From Devosia indica (lineage in GTDB: Bacteria > Pseudomonadota > Alphaproteobacteria > Rhizobiales > Devosiaceae), in contig NZ_PYVZ01000012.1 of the NCBI RefSeq assembly GCF_003056405.1, positions 62,001 through 126,000 of the forward strand: a stretch of DNA of 64,000 bases, given 5' to 3'. Every line of letters begins with the position of its first letter. The stretch's first letter is position 1. The translations under genes and the position numbers were made by a program. A model generated the notes under the pieces. It saw only the letters and a list, made by a program, of their open reading frames with translations. It was not told the origin of the DNA and searched no databases. Shown in pieces: positions 45,914-60,214 of this stretch.

Positions 45914-47515
45914 ATGGCCGTTAGCGCGAATCGCCTTGAGCTGTTGCAGATTGCCGATGCGGTTGCCCGCGAAAAATCCATCGACCGCATGGTGGTGATC
46001 GAGGCGATGCAGGATGCCATGGAAAAGGCCGCCAAGGGCCGCTATGGCGCCGAGACCGAAATCAAGGTCGAGATCAATCCGCGCTCGGGCGAGACCCGCA
46101 TGTGGCGCCTGCTCGAAATCGTCGATGAGGTCGAGGAGCCGTCCCGCCAGGTCACGCTCAAATTCGCCCAGGTGAAAAATCCGACCGCCAAGGTTGGCGA
46201 TTTCCTCACCGAACCGCTCCCGCCCATGGAATTCGGGCGTATCGCCGCCCAGTCGGCCAAGCAGGTCATCGTGCAGAAAGTGCGCGACGCCGAGCGCGAC
46301 CGGATGTTCGAGGAATATACCAATCGCGTCGGCGAAGTGGTCAATGGCTCGGTCAAGCGCGTCGAATACGGCAATGTGATCGTCGACCTTGGGCGCGGCG
46401 AAGCCATCATCCGTCGCGACGAATTGATCCCGCGCGAAATGTTCCGCTATGGCGACCGCGTGCGCGCCTATATTTACGACGTCCGCCGCGAACAGCGCGG
46501 CCCGCAGATTTTCCTCTCGCGCACCCATCCCCAGTTCATGGCCAAGCTGTTCATGCAGGAAGTGCCGGAAATCTATGATGGTGTCATCACCATCCGCTCG
46601 ATTGCCCGTGACCCGGGTTCGCGCGCCAAGATTGCCGTGACCTCCAATGACAGCTCGATTGATCCGGTCGGCGCTTGCGTGGGTATGCGCGGCTCCCGCG
46701 TGCAGGCGGTTGTCGCCGAACTGCAGGGCGAAAAGATCGACATCATCCCCTGGACCGATTCGATTGCCGATCTGGTGGTGTCCGCGCTGCAGCCGGCTGA
46801 AGTGGCCAAGGTGGTGCTGGACGAGCAGGCCGAGCGCATCGAAGTTGTGGTGCCTGACGAACAGCTCTCGCTGGCCATCGGCCGGCGCGGCCAGAATGTG
46901 CGCCTGGCCTCCCAGCTCATCGGCTGGGATATCGACATCCTGACCGAGCAGGAAGAAAGCGAACGGCGCCAGAAGGAATTTACCGAACGCTCGACCCTGT
47001 TCATGCAGGCCCTTGACGTTGACGAGATGGTTGCCCAACTTCTGGCTTCCGAAGGCTTCTCCTCCGTTGAGGAACTGGCCTATATCGAACCCGAGGAAAT
47101 CGCCTCGATTGAGGGGTTTGACGAGGAAACCGCCTCCGAGATCCAGAACCGCGCCGCCGAATATCTGGCCGAGATCGAGGCGAAATTCGATGCCGAGCGC
47201 AAGGCGCTGGGTGTCGAGGACGAACTTTACGAGATCGCCGGTCTCAATGCTGCCATGCTGGTGGCCTTGGGTCAGGAAGAGATCAAGACGATCGAGGACT
47301 TCGCCGGCTGTGCCGCCGACGACCTGATCGGCTGGACCGAACGCAAGGATGGTGAAACCAAGCGCTTTGAAGGCACCTTCAAGGACTTCCCCGTATCGCG
47401 GGAGGAAGCCGAGGACATGATCATGCAGGCCCGCGTCAAGGCCGGCTGGATCACTGAAGAAGACCTCGCTGTCGAAGGTGACGGCGAAGGCTATTCCGAG
47501 GAGGCGGCGGTCTGA
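45914..47515 (+). CDS. nusA: Transcription termination/antitermination protein NusA
   Basis: 533 residues. N-terminal RNA polymerase-binding domain (1-125), S1 domain (about 135-200), two KH domains (about 205-345, [14 protein letters not shown] and [13 protein letters not shown]), and two C-terminal acidic helix-hairpin-helix repeats (about 365-480). It affects pausing, termination and rRNA antitermination. The ATG follows the rimP stop by 1-2 bases. Confidence 0.96.
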   Translation: MAVSANRLELLQIADAVAREKSIDRMVVIEAMQDAMEKAAKGRYGAETEIKVEINPRSGETRMWRLLEIVDEVEEPSRQVTLKFAQVKNPTAKVGDFLTEPLPPMEFGRIAAQSAKQVIVQKVRDAERDRMFEEYTNRVGEVVNGSVKRVEYGNVIVDLGRGEAIIRRDELIPREMFRYGDRVRAYIYDVRREQRGPQIFLSRTHPQFMAKLFMQEVPEIYDGVITIRSIARDPGSRAKIAVTSNDSSIDPVGACVGMRGSRVQAVVAELQGEKIDIIPWTDSIADLVVSALQPAEVAKVVLDEQAERIEVVVPDEQLSLAIGRRGQNVRLASQLIGWDIDILTEQEESERRQKEFTERSTLFMQALDVDEMVAQLLASEGFSSVEELAYIEPEEIASIEGFDEETASEIQNRAAEYLAEIEAKFDAERKALGVEDELYEIAGLNAAMLVALGQEEIKTIEDFAGCAADDLIGWTERKDGETKRFEGTFKDFPVSREEAEDMIMQARVKAGWITEEDLAVEGDGEGYSEEAAV

Positions 47516-47560
47516 CGACCGCCCCTTTGGGAGCACCCGGCCTTGGCCCGGAGCGCAGAA

Positions 47561-48232
47561 ATGGTTAGAACCTGTGCCTTGACCCGGGCAGAAATGCCGG
47601 TCGAGGCGCTGGTGCGTTTTGTTCTCAGCCCCGACGGGGAGATCGTGCCCGATGTCGAGGCGCGCGCCGAAGGTCGTGGTGTGTGGATCACGCTGTCGCA
47701 TGCGGCAGTGGCCGAAGCCGTCAGAAAAAAGGCCTTCTCACGCAGCCTCAAGGCGCAGGTCAGCGTGGCCGACGATCTGGCCGATCTGACCCGGCTGCGG
47801 CTCGAACAGCGTTTGCTTTCGGCTCTGGGCATGGCCCGCAAGGCCGGCCAGTTCGTCACGGGAGCAACCAAGGTCAAGGGCGTCCTGCAATCGGGCGAGG
47901 CCATTGCGCTGCTGACCGCCAGCGACGCCGCCGAGGATGGCCGCAACAAGATGCTGGGGACCCTCAGGGCCCTCAACCATGCGAAGCGCGAGGCCGGACT
48001 GACCGGTCCGGACGTGCCGCATTTCGAATCGCTCTCAAGTGCGCAAATGGGTTTGGCACTTGGGCTCGAAAATGTGATACATGCTGCCCTCACAAGAGGG
48101 GCGGCAGCCCAATCGGCGGTGGACAAGGCCAATAGACTGGCCCGCTACATCGCCCCAACGCTGGAAGAACACACCGACCGCATCGCGTCGTCCGGTGTGC
48201 TTTTGCCCGCGGAACAGGACGAAAGACGATAG
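47561..48232 (+). CDS. YlxR-L7Ae fusion RNA-binding protein
   Basis: 223 residues. N-terminal YlxR (DUF448) domain starting MVRTCALTR, and a C-terminal L7Ae/L30e-like RNA-binding domain (about 85-185, [21 protein letters not shown] in part). In alphaproteobacteria these two are usually fused and placed between nusA and infB, as here. ATG 47561 has GGAG 7 bp upstream; a TTG at 47543 with its own GGGAG is the alternative. Only 5 bp separate its stop from infB. Confidence 0.85.
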   Translation: MVRTCALTRAEMPVEALVRFVLSPDGEIVPDVEARAEGRGVWITLSHAAVAEAVRKKAFSRSLKAQVSVADDLADLTRLRLEQRLLSALGMARKAGQFVTGATKVKGVLQSGEAIALLTASDAAEDGRNKMLGTLRALNHAKREAGLTGPDVPHFESLSSAQMGLALGLENVIHAALTRGAAAQSAVDKANRLARYIAPTLEEHTDRIASSGVLLPAEQDERR

Positions 48233-48237
48233 GTAGT

Positions 48238-51015
<2,778 letters not shown>

Positions 51016-51042
51016 ACTTTTCGTCAGTCGGGAAATTGACAG

Positions 51043-51069
51043 GGGCGCGGAGCAATCCGCGCCCTTTTT
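51043..51069 (+). terminator. Intrinsic terminator of the rimP-infB operon
   Basis: Perfect 9-bp stem GGGCGCGGA / TCCGCGCCC with GCAA tetraloop and TTTTT, 28 bp after the infB stop. Confidence 0.92.
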
Positions 51070-51102
51070 GTTGCGCTGGCCAGGCCGTCGATGATGCACC
51101 CT

Positions 51103-51633
51103 CTATCGACCGATAAGTGCCAGAACGTCGGCAATGATCTGCTTCCGCGACCCTGTTGCATCCGCCCTCGCGCCAAAGGCCGGGTCGGCATGGGCTGAAC
51201 TGCACTCAGCCGAGCGCCGCCGTTCGAACGCGGTCAGGCCCGCTCTGCCCTCGGCACTGGCGCGATGCTCGAGCCGGGCGTGGATCACCTCCAACGGCGC
51301 CACCAGGCAGATACGCTTGACCGGCGCCGTCTGACCCAGCGCGCTTGCAAAGCCATCGAGATAGTCGAGATTGGTGAAGGTCATCGGCACGATGACGGTT
51401 CTGGCGCGCAAATGAACCAATCGCGCCTGATAGACCATCAGCCGCCGCCACAGGGCCAAATCCTGATAGTCGTCCGGCTGCTGGCGCAGGCCAAGCATCC
51501 AGGCCGGTAGGCGGCGCAGCACATAGCCGACATCCTCCGGATCAGAGATCGCAGCACCCTGGAGTGCCCGTACCAGCGCCTTGGCCGTCGTGGTCTTGCC
51601 GATCCCGAAGGACCCGTTGAGCAGAACGAACAC
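51103..51633 (-). CDS. AAA/kinase-like P-loop ATPase
   Basis: 176 residues. Walker A LNGSFGIGKTTTAK at the N-terminus, a middle helical part (DDYQDLALWRRLMVYQ), and VIVPMTFTN; the whole resembles small nucleotide/sugar kinases or the shikimate-kinase-like P-loop proteins. Substrate unknown. GTG 51633 with GGGGGA upstream is the likely start; the frame goes further upstream but would include the terminator hairpin of the transpeptidase gene at 51684. Confidence 0.7.
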   Translation of the reverse strand: MFVLLNGSFGIGKTTTAKALVRALQGAAISDPEDVGYVLRRLPAWMLGLRQQPDDYQDLALWRRLMVYQARLVHLRARTVIVPMTFTNLDYLDGFASALGQTAPVKRICLVAPLEVIHARLEHRASAEGRAGLTAFERRRSAECSSAHADPAFGARADATGSRKQIIADVLALIGR

Positions 51634-51683
51634 GCTTTCCCCCACGCCCGATGTCAAACTCAGCCTAGCCGTCTTTGCGGCAA

Positions 51684-51720
51684 GCAAAAGGCCCGCCTCC
51701 ATTACTGGAGAGCGGGCCTT
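51684..51720 (-). terminator. Intrinsic terminator of the L,D-transpeptidase gene
   Basis: AAGGCCCGC / GCGGGCCTT with inner CTCC / GGAG, then TTTT on the minus strand side. It lies about 67 bp after the transpeptidase stop. Confidence 0.75.
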
Positions 51721-51786
51721 GGTGTTGCCGGAAGCGGGTGACTACGGTGGGGGTCCGCCGCCGGCAATTCCTGAAACTGGGGTCGG

Positions 51787-52485
51787 TCACACCACGGGGA
51801 TGAAACCCGGCGTGGCGACCGGGCCAGCGCCGGCTGGCGCATTGATCACGGTCACGCGGGCGCCGACCGGCACACGCGCGTAGAGATCGATAATGTCCTG
51901 GTTCATCAGCCGGATGCAGCCCGAGGAGACATTGGTGCCGATGGTATAGGGCTCGGTGGTGCCGTGGATACGGAACAAGGTGTCGCGGCCATTCTTGTAC
52001 AGATAAAGCGCACGCGGCCCCAGCGGGTTTTCCGGGCCGGGCTCCATGCCATTGGCATAGGGCCCGTAGCGGTCGGGTTCACGGGCAATCATCGATTTGG
52101 TCGGCGTCCAGCGCGGCCATTGCGCCTTGCGGCCAATCGTGGCCTCGCCGCGGAACACCAGGGCCTCGTCCTTGCCCACACCGATGCCGTAGCGCAGGGC
52201 GCGGTTGTTTTCCATCACGAGGTAGAGGTAATGCGCCGGGGTATCCACCACCAGCGTGCCGGGTCGCTCAGAGGTGTAATAGGGCACTTCCTGACGCCAC
52301 CATTTGGGGTCGACGCGGCGCAGATCCATGGCGGCCACCATATAGGGCTCGCCCATGACGGGGCCATACATGCGCTGGTAATAGGGATCGATCACCGGCT
52401 CCTGCACCACAGGCTGGCGGGTGGTGGAACAGGCCGAAAGGGCAGTGGCCGAAAGGCCGAGCAGGAACAGGCGGCGGGAAATCAA
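51787..52485 (-). CDS. L,D-transpeptidase (YkuD family), lipoprotein
   Basis: 232 residues. Lipoprotein signal peptide with lipobox LSAC (Cys19). The YkuD domain (about 75-220) ends with the active-site IHGT (His174) and SSGCIRL (nucleophile Cys190). Such enzymes make 3-3 peptidoglycan crosslinks or attach proteins to peptidoglycan in the periplasm; both are common in Hyphomicrobiales. Single gene, between the ATPase and pnp. Confidence 0.92.
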   Translation of the reverse strand: MISRRLFLLGLSATALSACSTTRQPVVQEPVIDPYYQRMYGPVMGEPYMVAAMDLRRVDPKWWRQEVPYYTSERPGTLVVDTPAHYLYLVMENNRALRYGIGVGKDEALVFRGEATIGRKAQWPRWTPTKSMIAREPDRYGPYANGMEPGPENPLGPRALYLYKNGRDTLFRIHGTTEPYTIGTNVSSGCIRLMNQDIIDLYARVPVGARVTVINAPAGAGPVATPGFIPVV

Positions 52486-52645
52486 AACAACTACCTCGGA
52501 GCAGACGGGGACAAGCGGACGTCATGCGCGTCACGCTTATGAGTAACGCTTGATGGCCTTAACGTGGCGCCAATACGGCAGTTCCTCGCTGCAATGTGAT
52601 GGAGGGGCCGATGTTGCAGGAATGCCACGACATCGTTGAGCCAAA

Positions 52646-52674
52646 CGAAAAGGCCGGGCACATGCCCGGCCTTT
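52646..52674 (-). terminator. Intrinsic terminator of pnp
   Basis: AAAGGCCGGGCA / TGCCCGGCCTTT, a perfect 12-base palindromic stem, followed by TTTTC on the minus strand, 28 bp after the pnp stop. Confidence 0.88.
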
Positions 52675-52701
52675 CCTGCTTTCGCTTCCTGGAAACGCGC
52701 C

Positions 52702-54837
<2,136 letters not shown>

Positions 54838-55146
54838 GTCTGTATCGTCTTTCCATTCTGCCGGAGCGCGGGAACGCGGAACTGGGCAAGATTCCACGAA
54901 CGCTGCCGGTGTGCCCGCACCGATGTCGCACCCCATGTGCGCCACCGGCTCAAAATCAGGCACGGTTTCATCTCTGGCGCGGACAGAACATGGACAAGAC
55001 AATGAGCTTCTCCAACAGCGGAAGAAGCTGATAATCCTGCCATGCCCCGGCGGCGCCGGCCCATGGCGCCAGATGCAAACATCCGGCATGCCCCGCAAAA
55101 AGGGCAAACCGGCGCGGAAGGCCTCTCCCGCGCCGGTCAGTCGTTC
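54838..55146. other. 309-bp rpsO-pnp intergenic leader
   Basis: No gene seen. It holds the rpsO terminator (55095-55136) and, on the pnp side, a 9-bp stem with one bulge (AGCTTCTCC at 55005-55013 with GGAAGAAGCT at 55020-55029) that could be an RNase III site like the one used for PNPase autoregulation in E. coli, plus shorter GC hairpins (GGCGCC / GGCGCC near 55050). Confidence 0.45.
55095..55136 (-). terminator. rpsO terminator (read-through type)
   Basis: CCGGCGCGG / CCGCGCCGG stem 11 bp after the rpsO stop; on the minus strand TTTGCCC then TTTTT follow. The interrupted T-run fits partial read-through into pnp. Confidence 0.75.
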
Positions 55147-55416
55147 TTAGCGACGCAGGCCGAGCTTTTCGATCAGCGTCTTGTAACGGTTTTCGTCGAT
55201 CCGCTTGAGATAGTCGAGCAGCGAGCGACGGGTCGAAACCAGCTTGAGCAGACCACGACGGGAATGGTTATCCTTGTTGTGGCCCTTGAAGTGCTCGGTC
55301 AGGTTCGAGATACGCTCGGACAGGATCGCAACCTGAACCTCCGGCGAGCCGGTATCATTGGCCTTGGTGGCGTATTCCTGAATGAGCTGGGTCTTGCGTT
55401 CAGCAGTAATCGACAT
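55147..55416 (-). CDS. rpsO: 30S ribosomal protein S15
   Basis: 89 residues, the universal size. Family signature [14 protein letters not shown] and [14 protein letters not shown] present. Binds 16S rRNA central domain. ATG 55416 starts [12 protein letters not shown]. Upstream of pnp; truB, which I recall before rpsO in relatives, is not here, and a histidine kinase gene ends 200 bp upstream. Confidence 0.97.
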   Translation of the reverse strand: MSITAERKTQLIQEYATKANDTGSPEVQVAILSERISNLTEHFKGHNKDNHSRRGLLKLVSTRRSLLDYLKRIDENRYKTLIEKLGLRR

Positions 55417-55615
55417 CGGGCATATCCTTTCAAAACGTGAGGATGTTGGTCGCCCCGGCCGGGATGTCGTCCAGGAGGGGCCGTGTTCATGCAGGGCCCG
55501 GGCCGCAAGGCCCAGGATTCCGGCTGGCGCTGCTATAGGGCAATCGGGGGGCAAAAGCCAGAATTTATTGGCGCCTGCCCGCCGCGTCGCCCGGCCGGCC
55601 AATCGGCATCCCGGT

Positions 55616-57322
55616 TCAGCCGGTCGAGGCCGGCTCGTCCGGCCGCTCGGCCGCAAAATCGGGGTCCAGCGCACTCAGGGGCACTTCAAAGATCCACTCG
55701 ACGCCATCGTGGTGAATTTCGCGCTCCACCTGTGCGCCCAGGGCGCCACCCACCATGGTGCGCAACACCACGGTGCCAAAGCCCGTCCCCTCGCCCAGCA
55801 CCAGTTCCCGGCCCAGATATTCACGCCAGCGCATGCTCAGCGTCTCGCCATTGGTCTTCCAGTGCAGTTCCAGCCGGCCATCGGGCTCGGTAAAGGCACC
55901 ATGGCGCGTGGCATTGGTGGCCAGCTCATGCAGCGCCATGCCCAGAATCTGCGCGCCCTGCGGATTGATCCTGATATCGGGCCCCCCAAGCGTGAGCCGG
56001 CTCGCCTCGGGCGGCCGGAACGGCGCCAATTGCTGGTCGGCCAGATCCGACAGCATCACGCCGGCCCGGCCATGGGCCAGCAGCAGGTCAGTGGACCGTG
56101 CCAGTCCCATGATGCGCCGCTCCAGCGCGGCTACATAGCTTGGAATGTCGCTTGCCCCGCGCGCGGTTTGCTTGGCCATGGCCGCTATCACCGCCATCTG
56201 GTTCTTGGAGCGATGCGCCAATTCGCGCATCAGGAAGCGGATATCCCGGTCCGCGGTCTGGCGCTGTTCGGACGCCGTGGCCAGCGCCTGCGAAACCTCG
56301 GCAATTTCGGCGATCGGATAGCTGCGCGGATAGACCGCCTCGCCCCGTCCCAGCCTTGCCGCATCAAGCCGCAGTCCCTGCACGGACCCGCCGATACGCC
56401 GGGCAATCAATGCGGCAACACCCGACGCCAGCATCGCGATCATCACGCCCCAGAACCCAAGCTGAAGGATCGAATCCTGCAAGGGTTTTTGCACCTGCGC
56501 GGCCGAGGCCCAGGCGATGATACGCCAGCCGGTATAGCCCGAGCGCCACTCTGCGGTGACCACGCGCTCGTCATTCCATTGTTCCTGGGCCCAGCCACCT
56601 TCGGGCACATCGTCCAGATTCTGGCGAATGGGCAGGATGGAGCCGATTTCCAGCCCCGACTCTGCCGTCGCGGCAATCACCGCATTATTGGTATCCACCA
56701 GCGCCGCGTGCCACCCCTCTGGCATCTGCCGCGATTGCAGCGCCGGCACCAGATTGCGGGCGTTCTGCGTCATGGTCACCAGCCGCACCGGCTCGACGTC
56801 ACTCACCGGCAGCCAGACGTTGAACACGTAGGTTTGTGCGGTCTGTCCGAAAAACAAAGGGGAAATCGTTGCTACCCCGCGCTCGATGGCACTTCGCGCG
56901 GTCTGCGCGTCAGAACTGCCGCCCAGTTCCGCCCCGTATTCGACCCGCGTATTGAGCAATTGCTGGAAACTGTCATCGACCGCAATCAGATAGGAGCCAG
57001 TGCCGGCCAGGGCACTCAGTGCCCGGTCGTGAAAGCCCTCCAGATCACCCTGTTCCAGCGACTGGCTGGTTGAAAGCACCCGCAGCGTTGTCGCCATGCC
57101 ATTGACCTCGCGGTCAATCGACTGGCCCATGGCCTGAACGGTGGTATTGGTCAGCGCAGCCAGAACCCGCTGCTGGGCGTCATGGGTGCTGTTGAGCAGC
57201 ACCAGCGCCGCGACCAGCGCCGGGATCAGGATCGCCAGCACCAGTGCAATCAGATAGGCCGCAATCGGCCATCCGCGCCGATGCGTCGCCTCCGCCCCCT
57301 GTTGGACGCTTCTGTCCTTCAT
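55616..57322 (-). CDS. Membrane sensor histidine kinase, HWE/HisKA_2 type
   Basis: 568 residues. Transmembrane helix 1 (about 20-45), a periplasmic sensor region of roughly 240 residues (dCACHE-like), transmembrane helix 2 (about 285-305), a HAMP-like segment, then the kinase: phospho-His in [13 protein letters not shown]-box [13 protein letters not shown], and GFGTVVL. HWE kinases in Hyphomicrobiales often feed the general stress response (PhyR/NepR), but neither gene is nearby. ATG 57322 preferred; a TTG at 57376 overlaps the stop of the small upstream gene (TTGA) and would couple them. Confidence 0.85.
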   Translation of the reverse strand: MKDRSVQQGAEATHRRGWPIAAYLIALVLAILIPALVAALVLLNSTHDAQQRVLAALTNTTVQAMGQSIDREVNGMATTLRVLSTSQSLEQGDLEGFHDRALSALAGTGSYLIAVDDSFQQLLNTRVEYGAELGGSSDAQTARSAIERGVATISPLFFGQTAQTYVFNVWLPVSDVEPVRLVTMTQNARNLVPALQSRQMPEGWHAALVDTNNAVIAATAESGLEIGSILPIRQNLDDVPEGGWAQEQWNDERVVTAEWRSGYTGWRIIAWASAAQVQKPLQDSILQLGFWGVMIAMLASGVAALIARRIGGSVQGLRLDAARLGRGEAVYPRSYPIAEIAEVSQALATASEQRQTADRDIRFLMRELAHRSKNQMAVIAAMAKQTARGASDIPSYVAALERRIMGLARSTDLLLAHGRAGVMLSDLADQQLAPFRPPEASRLTLGGPDIRINPQGAQILGMALHELATNATRHGAFTEPDGRLELHWKTNGETLSMRWREYLGRELVLGEGTGFGTVVLRTMVGGALGAQVEREIHHDGVEWIFEVPLSALDPDFAAERPDEPASTG

Positions 57323-57372
57323 CTGCCCCAGCTTTCCTTGCCTGCGTCGCAGTTCTAACTGCGTCGGGTTAC

Positions 57373-57567
57373 TCAATACTTGGCGCTTGCATCGCTGGCT
57401 GGAAAACTCTCGTCCACCGCCTCGTCGGTCTCGTCCCAGTCTCCGGGTTTGTCGGCCATGTTCTCGGGTCCGGCATTGCGCACCTGCACCGGTGAAGCCG
57501 AGGGCCCGGGCTTGTGCCCGTCGCGCAGGGCGGCGGCATCCTCGGACCTATGCGTGTCGTCAGCCAT
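57373..57567 (-). CDS. Small acidic protein with SFPASD motif
   Basis: 64 residues, soluble and acidic, ending [17 protein letters not shown]. The 'ESFPASD' tail is a motif I recall in many unrelated short bacterial proteins of unknown role. AAGG ribosome site 7 bp before ATG 57567. Its stop overlaps a possible TTG start of the histidine kinase, so they may be co-translated; a role with the kinase is speculative. Divergent from miaB. Confidence 0.65.
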   Translation of the reverse strand: MADDTHRSEDAAALRDGHKPGPSASPVQVRNAGPENMADKPGDWDETDEAVDESFPASDASAKY

Positions 57568-57661
57568 GTCTTTGCCTTCCTCTGAACTCGTACAACACGC
57601 GAAAGACACGCTGGTTGCAGGGGCATGGCATCTCCATTGCGGCTCTGGTAAACAGCGCGCC

Positions 57662-59071
57662 ATGAGCGAGATTGAAACCATGCCCCAGAACGCGTCCAAG
57701 CGCGTCTTCATCAAGACCTATGGCTGTCAGATGAATGTCTATGACAGCGACCGCATGGCCGATGCCCTGGCCCCGCACGGCTATATGCCGACCCAGGAAA
57801 TCGGCGAGGCCGATCTGGTACTGCTCAACACCTGCCATATTCGCGAAAAGGCCAGCGAGAAGGTGTTCTCCGAGCTGGGCCGTCTCAAGGAATTGCAGGG
57901 CGAAAAGCGCGCAGCCGGTGGTGACATGATGATCGGCGTGGCCGGTTGCGTGGCGCAGGCCGAGGGCGAGGAGATCGCCCGCCGCGCCCCGGTCGTCGAT
58001 CTGGTCTTCGGCCCACAGGCCTATCACCGCCTGCCCGACATGTTGGCCAGGGCGCAAAGCCAGCGCCACATGCATCCGGCGCTCAAAAAAGCCGTCATCG
58101 ACACCGATTTCCCCGAGGAAGACAAGTTTGCCCACCTGCCGGCGGCCAGAAAGGAAGCCACCATTGCCCGCGGGCTGACGGCCTTCCTCACCGTGCAGGA
58201 AGGCTGCGACAAATTCTGCTCCTTCTGCGTCGTGCCCTATACCCGCGGCGCCGAAGTCAGCCGCCCGGTGTCCCAGGTGCTCGACGAAGCGCGGCTCCTG
58301 GTCGACGCCGGAGTCAAGGAAATCACCCTCCTGGGTCAGAATGTGAACGCTTATCATGGCACTGATGGCGCCGGCCGCGATATCGGCCTGGGCGAGCTGT
58401 GCTATCTGCTGGCCGAAATTCCCGGGCTGGAGCGCCTGCGCTACACCACCAGCCATCCCCGCGACATGGATGATGGCCTGATCGCCGCCCATCGCGACCT
58501 GCCGCTTCTGATGCCTTATCTGCACCTGCCCGTGCAGTCCGGTTCGGACCGCATCTTGAAGGCCATGAACCGCAAGCACACCGCAGCCGAATATCTCTCC
58601 CTGATCGAACGCATCAAGGCCGCCCGTCCCGATATGGCGCTCTCGGGCGATTTCATCGTCGGCTTCCCTGGCGAAACCGACCAGGACTTTGAGGACACGC
58701 TGACCATCATCCGCGATACCGGTTATGCCTCGGCCTATTCCTTCAAATATTCGACCCGTCCCGGCACGCCGGGCGCCAATCTGGGCGACCAGGTGCCCGA
58801 GGAGATCAAGACCGAGCGGCTCTATCGCCTGCAGGAACTGGTCAACCAGCAAACCACCGCCTTCCACGCCTCCATGGTCGGCAAGACCCTGCCGGTGCTG
58901 GTCGAGCGGGTCGGTCGCATGCCCGGCCAGGTCGGCGGGCGCTCGCCCTATCTGCAGGCCGTGCATCTGGAAGGCGCCACCGATCTCATCGGCGCCATCC
59001 GCCAGGTCGAAATCATCGGGACGAGTACCAATTCGCTGGTCGGGCGGCTGGTTCGGGCCTCTGCGGCCTGA
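57662..59071 (+). CDS. miaB: tRNA-2-methylthio-N6-dimethylallyladenosine synthase
   Basis: 469 residues. Radical-SAM methylthiotransferase modifying A37 of tRNAs reading UNN codons. N-terminal UPF0004 domain with cluster cysteines ([25 protein letters not shown]), radical-SAM motif CDKFCSFC (the CxxxCxxC set), and a C-terminal TRAM domain. ATG 57662 has only a weak ribosome site. As I recall, in relatives miaB follows fur/rimI and precedes phoH; here fur is 57 kb away and phoH comes after an inserted toxin-antitoxin pair. Confidence 0.95.
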   Translation: MSEIETMPQNASKRVFIKTYGCQMNVYDSDRMADALAPHGYMPTQEIGEADLVLLNTCHIREKASEKVFSELGRLKELQGEKRAAGGDMMIGVAGCVAQAEGEEIARRAPVVDLVFGPQAYHRLPDMLARAQSQRHMHPALKKAVIDTDFPEEDKFAHLPAARKEATIARGLTAFLTVQEGCDKFCSFCVVPYTRGAEVSRPVSQVLDEARLLVDAGVKEITLLGQNVNAYHGTDGAGRDIGLGELCYLLAEIPGLERLRYTTSHPRDMDDGLIAAHRDLPLLMPYLHLPVQSGSDRILKAMNRKHTAAEYLSLIERIKAARPDMALSGDFIVGFPGETDQDFEDTLTIIRDTGYASAYSFKYSTRPGTPGANLGDQVPEEIKTERLYRLQELVNQQTTAFHASMVGKTLPVLVERVGRMPGQVGGRSPYLQAVHLEGATDLIGAIRQVEIIGTSTNSLVGRLVRASAA

Positions 59072-59079
59072 CGATTGGT

Positions 59080-59523
59080 ATGAGACCCCATCCTGCGTTC
59101 AAGGGCCGGGCAATTCCCACCTCTCACGTGCTGGGCGCGGTCACGCTTAAGGCATTATCGGTCAGCGATCTGGACCGAGACTTCAGCGCGGTTATCGACA
59201 GTGCGGCTGAAATCAAGGCCGCCAATCCCGGATCGAACTGGCCCGATGGGCTGACCCGGGAGAAAAACCTTATCGATCTGGCCTGACACCAGCGCGAGTT
59301 TGAGGCGCGTCGCAGTTTCGCCTGGGTTATCGAGAATGCGGCCGGGGACTACCTTGGCTGTCTCTACATCTATCCCTCGATCACTGGCGATCCCACTGCC
59401 GAAGTGACTTGGTGGTGGCGCAAAGGCGCGCAGGTGTCCCGGCAGGACTTTCGGGCGAATGTGATCGAATGGTTGGCGAGCGACGGATGGCCGCAACTGA
59501 CCTACAAGGTGCAAGAAAGTTGA
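59080..59523 (+). pseudogene. GNAT-like acetyltransferase broken by an in-frame TGA
   Basis: 147 codons in one frame with a single stop, TGA at 59284-59286. Before it: LKALSVSDLDRDFSAVI and WPDGLTREKNLIDLA; after it: HQREFEARRSFAWVIE, then GDYLGCLYIYPS and a WWWRKG strand. Both halves fit one GNAT-like protein where the stop probably replaces tryptophan (TGG to TGA). It lacks a good start and ribosome site. Most likely a recent pseudogene next to the toxin-antitoxin insertion. Confidence 0.75.
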
Positions 59524-59535
59524 CCCAGGTGTCCG

Positions 59536-59814
59536 CTACGCCACGGTCTTGGCCACCATATCGGGATGTTGCCCAATCACTTTTACATAGGCAACGGCAA
59601 AGTCCGGTGCGGTCGCCCGCGCTTGCTCCCAATCCCGCAAAGTACCGACCGGCACGCGGAAGCGGGCGGCAAATTCGGCCTGGGACAGACCAAGGCTCGT
59701 GCGTGTCATGCGGATCAGGCGTGCGCGCTGACCGCGCTCCAGGCCCTGGGCCGTGACGTCGAAGTCTTCGGGATCATTGGGATCAGCCGGCAGCACTATA
59801 GTTTCGCTCTTCAT
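59536..59814 (-). CDS. XRE-type antitoxin partner of BrnT
   Basis: 92 residues. Helix-turn-helix: LGLSQAEFAARFRVPVGTLRDWEQ, typical of the XRE family antitoxins paired with BrnT toxins. It should bind the toxin and repress the operon. ATG 59814 lies inside the 3' end of brnT (32-bp overlap), with AGGAGC upstream, so toxin and antitoxin are coupled. Confidence 0.85.
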   Translation of the reverse strand: MKSETIVLPADPNDPEDFDVTAQGLERGQRARLIRMTRTSLGLSQAEFAARFRVPVGTLRDWEQARATAPDFAVAYVKVIGQHPDMVAKTVA

Positions 59815-60058
59815 TCCTATTGCTCCTTCGCACTGACATGAAGCGGGGCAGTTCGCCTCTCCAGACGAAGACCCCGCTAAACAATTTGCCGCCGACCAGG
59901 CCCACCACTTTGAACCGCTCTTCGCCGTCTATTTCGCGGATCGAGGGAATAATCTGGTGGTTCTCGTCCTCGAAAATTCGATCGCCGAAGGTCAGGGACA
60001 CGCCATGCTTGGCAAGGTTGATCGTGTCCTTGGCGGGGTCGAACCTGTCTGACGTCAT
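59783..60058 (-). CDS. brnT: BrnT-family toxin
   Basis: 91 residues. BrnT RelE-like fold: FDPAKDTINLAKHGVSLTFG (split family start), GEERFKVVGLV, and the basic end SVRRSNRNEERNY. BrnT proteins are ribonucleases that slow growth when free. ATG 60058 was chosen as the family start; a 19-bp dyad lies 9 bp upstream. Inserted between miaB and phoH. Confidence 0.88.
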   Translation of the reverse strand: MTSDRFDPAKDTINLAKHGVSLTFGDRIFEDENHQIIPSIREIDGEERFKVVGLVGGKLFSGVFVWRGELPRFMSVRRSNRNEERNYSAAG

Positions 60059-60066
60059 TGCAGATA

Positions 60067-60085
60067 TATACGGGATTTCCGTATA
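60067..60085. promoter_or_regulatory. Dyad operator candidate of the brnT operon
   Basis: TATACGG-GATTT-CCGTATA, perfect 7-bp arms with a 5-bp centre, 9 bp before the brnT ATG. Placement suits autoregulation by the toxin-antitoxin complex. Confidence 0.55.
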
Positions 60086-60214
60086 AACCGCAATCGTCTT
60101 GCGATCCTTCGCAAGCGTCACAATATTGCTACAGACAACGCACCCAAATCAGCCTAGCCTCGTCTTCGTCAGGGCGACGCGCTCCGCGGCGCCCCTTTCG
60201 GGAGCCGAGAAAGT

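Noticed and set aside
59284-59286. Selenocysteine at the in-frame TGA
   Set aside because: No SECIS-like hairpin directly after it, and tryptophan suits the position better; a nonsense mutation is simpler.
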